From NCBI GenBank assembly GCA_030635005.1, contig DAOVZS010000067.1, forward strand, positions 1 to 10,086: a stretch of DNA of 10,086 nucleotides, read 5' to 3'. The DNA comes from Thiomargarita sp. (GTDB lineage: Bacteria; Pseudomonadota; Gammaproteobacteria; Beggiatoales; Beggiatoaceae). The position numbers and the translations under genes were made by a program. Shown here in pieces: positions 5,362-10,086 of this stretch (its first letter is position 1; each line of letters begins with the position of its first letter). Under the pieces are notes generated by a model. That model saw nothing but the letters and a program-made list of their open reading frames with translations. It was not told where the DNA came from and did not search any database.

Positions 5362-8312
5362 GATATGTGACCATTTTCTAGAAGGGCAGGGGCTGAATAT
5401 AGATTATATAACTGTTCTTTCATTAGCTGTACGTGTGGTATTGACATTTTATTGTAAAAATCAATATGTGCATCAACCATATCTACTAATAAATCATCAC
5501 AGGTTCGATTAAACATATCCCGTTTATTCATCTCAGAATTATCACCATTCATGACTTTTTTCAGTACATTATTGTCACTGATCTTGTTTTGAATGTGCTC
5601 AATTCTCACTTTATCCGTGTCATCAAACGTACCTTGATGTAAAGCATTCAAAGTTTGGATGATTTGAGAGAAAAAATCAATAGGTTTTTCATGAACATAG
5701 GCGTTTGCACTTTCTTTTATGCCTTGGAATATCCCTTCTTTTTCTTCCAATTCAATATCATGGGTGTGTTTTTTCTCAATTTTGAAATATTCTAAATCCA
5801 CTGCAGATAAAATATCAGATAGCTTGTCGGTGTCTCTTTTGGGTAATTTCTTATTCAATCCACGCAAAAATATAAATAATTGCTCTAAATTGATATCTTT
5901 AAATGCAATGATTTGGGAAATATAGGCATATAATCGGATAAAACTCTGAATATTATGCTTAAAAGCATCCTGTTCCACATCTTCCAATTTTTGCCATTGT
6001 GCGACGACTGAATCGAGTATGCTTTGTAATGCTTCTAGTGGTATGGCATCGTCATAAAATGTTTTGACATATTGAGACACCTTATCTTCTTGAAATAGGT
6101 TGAATGTCTTAATTTTTTGTTCTATTTGATACAGTCTGTTGGGATCGGTTTCTTCTGTTAAGACTGCCCCTTCAAAATAGGGCTGAAAAGCCTCTTGAAT
6201 TTCTTGGGGATTATTGACAAAATCTAATACAAAAGTGTCTGTTTTCCCTGACATGGTTCGGTTGAGTCGTGATAAGGTTTGAACACATTGCAAGCCGCCA
6301 AAGGTTTTATCCACATACATGGTATGTAGCATGGGTTCATCAAAACCTGTTTGAAATTTGTTATTGACTATCAGGAGTCGATATTTGGGTTCTTTGAGTT
6401 TTTCTTCGGTGTATTGGTCAGAAAATCCATTCATTGAGGATTCTGTATAATCTTGAAGGGTTTCCGCATCTGTGACTTTTCCAGAAAATCCTACTAATGC
6501 CCGATAGGGTAAGCCCTTGGCTTTCATTTGTTTGTCACATTCGAGTTTATATTTGACACAGTGCAATCTGGAGCGTGTGACTAACATAGCGCGACTTTTA
6601 CCCTTTAATTTATGGGCGGTGTGGTTGATAAAATGGTCCAGGATAATATGTGTTTTTTCTGTGATGGTATGGGAATGTAAGTCTACCCAGTGCATTAACA
6701 TGGATTTTACTTTGCTTTCAGGTACTTTTTTATCATGTTTAATGGTTTTATTGATTTTGAAGTATCGTTGATAGCTTGTGTAATTTTGTAGTACGTCTAG
6801 TGTAAAGCCTTCGGCAATACTTTGCTTCATAGAATAGAGATCAAAGGCTTTAAAAGAGCCGTTGTCTGTTTTTGTGCCAAATATTTCAAGCGTTTTATTT
6901 TTAGGGGTGCCACTGAATCCAAAATAAGAGATATGCGGTTGTTGGCCTCTTGCGCTGATTTCTTCTAGGAGTTTTTGATCCACCTCGGTGATATCTTCTT
7001 TGTATGTCTCAAGAACAGCTTTTGATAATGATTTTTTAAGGTGTTTCGCCGTTTCACCGCTTTGGGATGAATGGACTTCATCAATAATAATCCCAAATGT
7101 TTTGTTTTTTAGGTGTGCGATGGTGTGCGAGATGACGGGAAATTTCTGAATGGTGCTAATAATGATTGTTTTACCCGATTCTATAAATTCTTTTAATTGT
7201 TGTGAGGTTTCTTCAACCGCATTAACCACTCCTTTGGTGTGTTCTAATTGTCTGATGGTGTTTCTAATTTGTTTGTCTAATATGCGTCTATCTGTGATCA
7301 CAATGATGGAATCAAATATCTTATGGGTAGCGGTGTTGCTTTGGTACAGGGAGGATAATAAATGGGATAACCAACCAATAGAGAGGGATTTGCCTGATCC
7401 TGTGGTATGTTGTATGAGGTAATGATGTCCTGTTCCTTTCGTTATGACGTCTTGTTTTAATTTTCTAATGACATTGAGTTGATGAAAACGGGGAAATATC
7501 AAGACTTCTGTTGTCTTTTCTACGACTTTTTTTTGTTTTGCATCATACACCTTGTCTTTATTGATAGCGATATGCACAAAATTTTCAATAAGATCCAATA
7601 TGGATGGGGGTTGTAAAATATCTTCCCAGAGGTAATGTGTTTTATGTCCTTTTGGATTGACGGGATTATCAATACTTTTGTTAAAAGGTAAAAATCTTGT
7701 TTTTGATCCCCTTAAATGCGTTGCCATCGCACATTTTTCATTACCCACAGCAAAATAGACTAGATTCCGTTTGAATATGAATAAGGGTTCTTTGGGATCA
7801 CGATCCGTTTTCCATTGTTTGATAGCATGCGTATGATTTTGACCTGTCAAGGTGTTTTTCAATTCTAACATAATAATGGGAATACCATTGATAAACAGCC
7901 CCATATCAATAGAATTTTGATTTTGTTGTGAATATTTTAATTGTCGCACCGTTGAAAATTGATTATTTTGGTATAATTCTTGATGTTCTGGGTTTAATCC
8001 ACTTTTAGGCTGAAAATAGACGACTTGAAAATGAGTGCCCCGATCTTTAACGCCTTGTCTTAATACATCAATGACGCCACGGGTTTCAATTTCAGATGCA
8101 ATCCGTTGCATGAGTTTTACAGCGGTGTCTGCACCGTATTGGCGTTCTAATGCTTGAAATGGTTTGGCTTGTGTTTTTTTGATGAAGTTGATCAGTGTAG
8201 AAGGTATGAGGCATAGGGTTTTATCATAATCCTTTGCTTGTGATGATGTATAACCGTTGCGGTGTAATTGTGTTTCAATATGTGCTTCAAAGTCTTTTTC
8301 AAGATAATTCAT
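5358..8312 (-). CDS. hsdR: Type I restriction enzyme R subunit (motor and nuclease)
   Basis: This is the ATP-driven translocase and nuclease of a type I restriction-modification complex, which needs HsdM and HsdS to find its site. It has 984 residues and looks complete. Near the N-terminus is the PD-(D/E)xK nuclease (Asp136 in SIDMGLF, then LELK with Glu150 and Lys152). The helicase motor follows: Walker A TTGSGKS (303-309), TDRRILDKQ (340-348), DEVH box (411-414), FSGTP (466-470), KFQTGFDEP (652-660) and QTLSRLNR (678-685). A long helical C-terminus (about 710-984) probably docks on the methylase core. The ATG at 8312 has AGAGG seven bases upstream, supporting this start. No methylase or specificity gene lies in the window on either side, so it is either a solitary R gene or the partners are elsewhere. 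It overlaps coaBC by ATGA. Confidence 0.96.
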   Translation of the reverse strand: MNYLEKDFEAHIETQLHRNGYTSSQAKDYDKTLCLIPSTLINFIKKTQAKPFQALERQYGADTAVKLMQRIASEIETRGVIDVLRQGVKDRGTHFQVVYFQPKSGLNPEHQELYQNNQFSTVRQLKYSQQNQNSIDMGLFINGIPIIMLELKNTLTGQNHTHAIKQWKTDRDPKEPLFIFKRNLVYFAVGNEKCAMATHLRGSKTRFLPFNKSIDNPVNPKGHKTHYLWEDILQPPSILDLIENFVHIAINKDKVYDAKQKKVVEKTTEVLIFPRFHQLNVIRKLKQDVITKGTGHHYLIQHTTGSGKSLSIGWLSHLLSSLYQSNTATHKIFDSIIVITDRRILDKQIRNTIRQLEHTKGVVNAVEETSQQLKEFIESGKTIIISTIQKFPVISHTIAHLKNKTFGIIIDEVHSSQSGETAKHLKKSLSKAVLETYKEDITEVDQKLLEEISARGQQPHISYFGFSGTPKNKTLEIFGTKTDNGSFKAFDLYSMKQSIAEGFTLDVLQNYTSYQRYFKINKTIKHDKKVPESKVKSMLMHWVDLHSHTITEKTHIILDHFINHTAHKLKGKSRAMLVTRSRLHCVKYKLECDKQMKAKGLPYRALVGFSGKVTDAETLQDYTESSMNGFSDQYTEEKLKEPKYRLLIVNNKFQTGFDEPMLHTMYVDKTFGGLQCVQTLSRLNRTMSGKTDTFVLDFVNNPQEIQEAFQPYFEGAVLTEETDPNRLYQIEQKIKTFNLFQEDKVSQYVKTFYDDAIPLEALQSILDSVVAQWQKLEDVEQDAFKHNIQSFIRLYAYISQIIAFKDINLEQLFIFLRGLNKKLPKRDTDKLSDILSAVDLEYFKIEKKHTHDIELEEKEGIFQGIKESANAYVHEKPIDFFSQIIQTLNALHQGTFDDTDKVRIEHIQNKISDNNVLKKVMNGDNSEMNKRDMFNRTCDDLLVDMVDAHIDFYNKMSIPHVQLMKEQLYNLYSAPALLENGHIS

Positions 8313-8355
8313 AGGTATGCCTCTTGTGCAAAGGTCGCCTTAAAATAAGATACAG

Positions 8356-8376
8356 GTGATAAAACTTTTATATCAC
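8356..8376. promoter_or_regulatory. Operator-like dyad upstream of hsdR
   Basis: GTGATA (8356-8361) and TATCAC (8371-8376) are perfect inverted half-sites. Across the whole 21 bases, 8 of 10 position pairs match around a central T. It sits 44 bases before the hsdR start, where a repressor or control protein would act on the promoter. No regulator gene is adjacent. Confidence 0.35.
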
Positions 8377-8486
8377 AAGCTTGTCTTTTCGAGGATAACG
8401 TTTTTTTTCAAAAAAATACCTCTAATGTGACATACTTATAAAGAGTCTTCCTTGTTGTTCTACATCAGACATACTCACACGCTCCA

Positions 8487-8507
8487 CTCTCCTGAATTTG
8501 AGGAGAG
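8487..8507. other. Hairpin downstream of hicB
   Basis: CTCTCCT (8487-8493) and AGGAGAG (8501-8507) form a perfect 7 bp stem with a 7-base loop, 66 bases past the hicB stop on the minus strand. Neither strand has a T-run after it, so it is a poor Rho-independent terminator. It may be part of a small repeat: CCTGAATT occurs at 8491 and again at 8508. Confidence 0.35.
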
Positions 8508-8534
8508 CCTGAATTGATTAAAATTTGCATATGA

Positions 8535-8562
8535 CAATAGATCATAAAAATACGCCTTTAAA
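8535..8562. repeat. 28 bp direct repeat, copy 1
   Basis: This begins CAATAGATCATAAAAATACG and is identical over 28 bases to 9153-9180. It lies 10 bases past the hicB stop, so the two copies bracket the whole hicAB pair. The copies differ at the base on either side (8534 A against 9152 G, 8563 A against 9181 G). Confidence 0.9.
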
Positions 8563-8572
8563 AGAATATATT

Positions 8573-8851
8573 TTATATGTTATGCAATCGGGCAGTAACG
8601 TATCGCTCGTTATGAATCACATTTAAAATATGAGAAATGATATTTTTGCCTGCAGTTGTGGTAGGTAAAGATTGACCTTCTTCCTTGAAAATAGTAATCC
8701 ATTCGTCTACTATGTCACACAATTCTGCATACACTTTAGCTTCATCATTTCCATGACAACAGGGACCCACAATACCAGGACATTGTCCCACAAAACAATG
8801 GTCATCTTCTGACCATTCTACAATTTTCAAATAATGTTGACTTTCTCTCAT
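8573..8851 (-). CDS. hicB: HicB-family antitoxin
   Basis: This 92-residue protein carries the HicB partial RNase H-like fold: HYLKIVEWSEDDHCFVGQCPG (about 6-26), GPCCHGND, then EAKVYAELCDIVDEWITIFKEEGQSLP (about 37-63). HicB binds and neutralises HicA and usually represses its own operon through a C-terminal DNA-binding region. Here the tail after TTTAGKN (about 30 residues, ending RYVTARLHNI) shows no recognisable ribbon-helix-helix or helix-turn-helix. It may be a natural short form, or the domain may have been lost where the sequence meets the 28 bp repeat. The start overlaps the hicA stop as ATGA, so the pair is coupled in the usual hicA-hicB order. Confidence 0.85.
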   Translation of the reverse strand: MRESQHYLKIVEWSEDDHCFVGQCPGIVGPCCHGNDEAKVYAELCDIVDEWITIFKEEGQSLPTTTAGKNIISHILNVIHNERYVTARLHNI

Positions 8852-9042
8852 TTTTTTGATTCCTGAATTTTCTTCTTAACTTCACGTTCTTGATAAGTTT
8901 TAGCATCATCACCAAGATTACCTGAAATTGTTATTCTTACCCCACTTTTATGGGTAAAATTTCTATGACTACCTTTTCCTCCTCGATTAATAAAACGCAT
9001 TTGTTCAAGCTCTCGAATGAGTTCTCTTATTTTTCGTGGCAT
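8848..9042 (-). CDS. hicA: HicA-family mRNA interferase toxin
   Basis: A 64-residue toxin with the small double-stranded-RNA-binding-like HicA fold: MPRKIRELIRELEQ, GGKGSHRNFTH (the His at 26 is the expected catalytic residue), then GVRITISGNLGDDAKTYQ and a basic C-terminal helix. HicA cleaves mRNAs and is held inactive by HicB. The ATG at 9042 is chosen because homology starts at MPRKI. The frame stays open 30 codons further upstream, to 9132, but that part is encoded by the inverted-repeat element and does not look like protein. A possible AGGA (plus-strand 9057-9060) lies rather far upstream at about 14 bases. It overlaps hicB by four bases. Confidence 0.88.
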   Translation of the reverse strand: MPRKIRELIRELEQMRFINRGGKGSHRNFTHKSGVRITISGNLGDDAKTYQEREVKKKIQESKK

Positions 9043-9063
9043 AATATATTTATCATTCCTTAA

Positions 9064-9140
9064 AATAACTGATGTTACGCCCCTGGAGTTAAAAAATAGA
9101 AATATGCTTTTTAGAAACAGAGTGCGTAACATCAGTTATT
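9064..9140. mobile_element. MITE-like element with 17 bp perfect inverted ends
   Basis: AATAACTGATGTTACGC (9064-9080) is the exact reverse complement of 9124-9140, with 43 bases between. The 77 bp size, perfect ends and lack of coding capacity fit a miniature inverted-repeat element or the joined ends of a deleted insertion sequence. TTAA occurs at 9060-9063 and 9139-9142 but is not symmetrically placed, so a target duplication is unproven. The ends contain the heptamer TAACTGA. The element lies just upstream of hicA and would form a long hairpin in a hicA leader transcript. Confidence 0.65.
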
Positions 9141-9152
9141 AAGTGTGAACAG

Positions 9153-9180
9153 CAATAGATCATAAAAATACGCCTTTAAA
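9153..9180. repeat. 28 bp direct repeat, copy 2
   Basis: Identical to 8535-8562 and in the same orientation, 618 bases away. It lies outside the MITE-like element, so the interval between copies holds hicB, hicA and that element. Confidence 0.9.
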
Positions 9181-9190
9181 GTTTTTGACA

Positions 9191-9270
9191 GCCTGTAAAT
9201 TCTGATTCCGCAATCCTAAGGCGTTGCCCCAGGCTGATATATATCGCTCTTTCAGGGCTTGTATCCTTCA
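9191..9270. repeat. Dispersed intergenic repeat with imperfect palindrome
   Basis: The block starts with GCCTGTAAATTCTGATTC and continues to GCGTTGCCCCAGGCTGATAT and CTTTCAGGGC. On the minus strand bases 9208-9262 translate as SPERAIYISLGQRLRIAE, a peptide I recognise from many spurious short ORFs in unrelated environmental genomes, which marks it as a recurring repeat and not a gene. CTGA pairs with TCAG and GCC with GGC around a central AT-rich loop. Family identity is from memory. Confidence 0.45.
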
Positions 9271-9290
9271 CTTATAAAAGTTATAATAAT

Positions 9291-9319
9291 ATGATAACAT
9301 ATCTGTATTTATAACACAA
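9291..9319 (-). promoter_or_regulatory. Candidate sigma70 promoter for hicAB
   Basis: On the minus strand TTGTGT (9319-9314) and TATCAT (9296-9291) are spaced by exactly 17 bases and point toward hicA. They lie about 250 bases from its start, so the transcript would have a long leader crossing the dispersed repeat, the direct repeat and the MITE-like element. A closer promoter may exist. Confidence 0.3.
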
Positions 9320-9335
9320 TAGATAGCAAATCACT

Positions 9336-9737
9336 TTACATTTGTGTTAATTGAGGATAATCCGCTTGTGTTTGAACGGTATTTTTGTTTGTATTCGCCA
9401 TTTCTTGTTGAAGTGCGTTGATTTTTTGATCAAAAACCATGCTGATCAGATTGTGAACAGTGTGTGTAAAATCACTGTGTACTGTGGTAGAAATATGTTC
9501 TGCTATTTGAGAAAGTTCAACAGATTGTTGATTTTCTGGTATTGGAAAAGGTTTATTTTTTTCCTTGAACATTGTCATTGAGGTTTGAATAGTATCAAGG
9601 GCTAAGTGATACGCTTCTCCAAAAGAATTGGCATATTCAGCAACATACGGAAATTCTTTTACCTTTGCTTCAAACCAATTTTCATTGTCAATAAACACTT
9701 TTCTGATGCTAATAGTATATTCATCGGGAGCAAACAT
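9336..9737 (-). CDS. HicB-like antitoxin of a second pair
   Basis: This 133-residue protein has a HicB-type N-terminal domain (about 1-70): YTISIRKVFIDNENWFEAKV, EFPYVAEYANSFGEAYHLAL, then a helix ending KNKPFPIP. This matches the usual sequence of substrate-like strands, 'P-hydrophobic-V-A-E-Y' and the long helix before a P-x-P. The rest (about 71-133) is helical and polar with no DNA-binding motif I can name. The ATG at 9737 has a strong AAGGAG seven bases upstream, inside the end of the preceding gene, and begins one base after that gene's stop. The pairing with a HicA-like gene upstream supports an antitoxin role. An orphan HicB fold kept after toxin decay is the alternative. Confidence 0.7.
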   Translation of the reverse strand: MFAPDEYTISIRKVFIDNENWFEAKVKEFPYVAEYANSFGEAYHLALDTIQTSMTMFKEKNKPFPIPENQQSVELSQIAEHISTTVHSDFTHTVHNLISMVFDQKINALQQEMANTNKNTVQTQADYPQLTQM

Positions 9738-9738
9738 G

Positions 9739-9933
9739 TTATTCTCCTTTTAGTTCATTTTCATAATTGTAAAGAATTTTCAAAATATTACGTATATAAG
9801 GTCGTTTAACCTCGGAATTTTTTCCATGTCCACAGGCAAACGATCCCGTTGTAAATCCTGATAATGCATCATGTACAAATATTTTATGATTAGAACTTTT
9901 ACCATCTTTTATTCTAAATCCTAAGGATTTCAA
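9739..9933 (-). CDS. HicA-like toxin, 5' end probably truncated
   Basis: A 64-residue frame from a TTG at 9931-9933: LGFRIKDGKSSNHKIFVHD, then GFTTGSFACGHGKN and VKRPYIRNILKILYNYENEL. The pattern of a basic strand, an S-x-N-H segment (His16, likely the catalytic position) and a final K-R-P-Y-I-R-N-I helix resembles a HicA-related family found beside HicB-like genes. In such proteins I would expect roughly 20 more N-terminal residues. The frame reads back only as FSNLVIISLKSLGFR before an in-frame TGA at 9961-9963, and the TTG has no Shine-Dalgarno. So the toxin has either lost its start or uses a poor TTG. Its stop is one base before the HicB-like start, so the two form an operon. Confidence 0.6.
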   Translation of the reverse strand: MKSLGFRIKDGKSSNHKIFVHDALSGFTTGSFACGHGKNSEVKRPYIRNILKILYNYENELKGE

Positions 9934-9963
9934 GGAGATTATTACAAGATTGGAAAATATTCA

Positions 9964-10086
9964 AGAAGCCATACTTACACAATAGAGTAACCCATTCTGG
10001 GAGAACAGATCATTATTGATGAGATATTTTTTGATCAATGCACTGGCATAATGACTACTATTGAAGTAATTATTACTCATTGCTGA
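9964..10086. other. Unassigned end of window upstream of the truncated HicA-like gene
   Basis: No gene is recognised here. The minus strand has a 39-codon frame from ATG at about 10080 to the TGA at 9961, in the same frame as the HicA-like gene, but its product (starting MSNNYFNSSHYASALIKKYL) resembles nothing I know. The plus strand has short frames broken by several stops. It may be decayed coding sequence or ordinary spacer cut by the window edge. Confidence 0.4.

Larger units (their letters stand above)
8313..8534. other. Intergenic region between hicB and hsdR
   Basis: This 222-base non-coding stretch upstream of hsdR holds its ribosome binding site (AGAGG on the minus strand, 8324-8320), a dyad at 8356-8376, a T8-C-A7 run at 8401-8416 bracketed by GAGG (8391-8394) and CCTC (8419-8422), and a small hairpin at 8487-8507. 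I found no convincing sigma70 pair for hsdR; a weak TTGTGA...CTGTAT pairing overlaps the dyad. No piece of hsdM or hsdS could be recognised. Confidence 0.5.

Noticed and set aside
8401..8422. T8-C-A7 run with flanking GAGG/CCTC as a terminator
   Set aside because: The stem is nearly all A-T and the GAGG/CCTC arms are separated from it by unpaired bases; no gene ends close enough to need it.
8422..8516. Minus-strand open stretch reading LLKFRRVERVSMSDVEQQGRLF
   Set aside because: It looks somewhat protein-like but is bounded by stops, is only about 30 codons, has no start with a ribosome binding site and matches no family I can name.
9043..9132. Extension of hicA by 30 codons to an upstream ATG
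   Set aside because: The added residues come from the inverted-repeat element and HicA homology begins at MPRKI, so the start at 9042 is preferred.
8535..9180. CRISPR array
   Set aside because: Only two copies of the 28-mer, 618 bases apart, with genes between them and no cas genes.

Overview
This is an AT-rich bacterial window that looks gammaproteobacterial and most like the Beggiatoaceae (large filamentous gliding sulfur bacteria). The lineage clue is a run of TAACTGA heptamers at 2495-2515; abundant intergenic TAACTGA direct repeats have been described in marine Beggiatoaceae genomes, though also in some cyanobacteria. The placement is an inference and no rRNA or tRNA gene is present to test it.

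Layout. (1) 1-1226, minus strand: dihydroxy-acid dehydratase (ilvD), cut by the window edge. (2) 1227-1297: divergent intergenic region with an extended -10 promoter facing right. (3) 1298-4211, plus strand: a membrane Cache-HAMP sensor with no output domain, then the TAACTGA run, then three tandem paralogous genes of 183-188 codons, each a DUF4388/PATAN-like domain plus a conserved C-terminal domain. The paralogs are 3-4 bp apart and none has a clear ribosome binding site. (4) 4171-8312, minus strand: coaBC (coenzyme A biosynthesis) and hsdR (type I restriction motor subunit). hsdR is upstream and overlaps coaBC through an ATGA stop/start. coaBC converges on the third paralog with a 41 bp overlap of the coding 3' ends. 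(5) 8313-10086, minus strand: an accessory region with two hicAB-type toxin-antitoxin pairs and several repeats: a 28 bp perfect direct repeat bracketing the first hicAB pair, a 77 bp MITE-like element with 17 bp perfect inverted ends, and a dispersed palindromic repeat.

How the parts may work together. The Cache-HAMP protein plus three PATAN-like proteins could be a split sensory module in which an output-less receptor signals to small cytoplasmic adaptors. In cyanobacteria PATAN proteins bind the type IV pilus extension motor, so control of gliding or pili is a reasonable hypothesis here, but the window does not show it. The minus-strand right half reads as a defence and toxin-antitoxin island placed upstream of a housekeeping gene, so coaBC may now depend on translation of hsdR. 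No hsdM or hsdS lies in the window.
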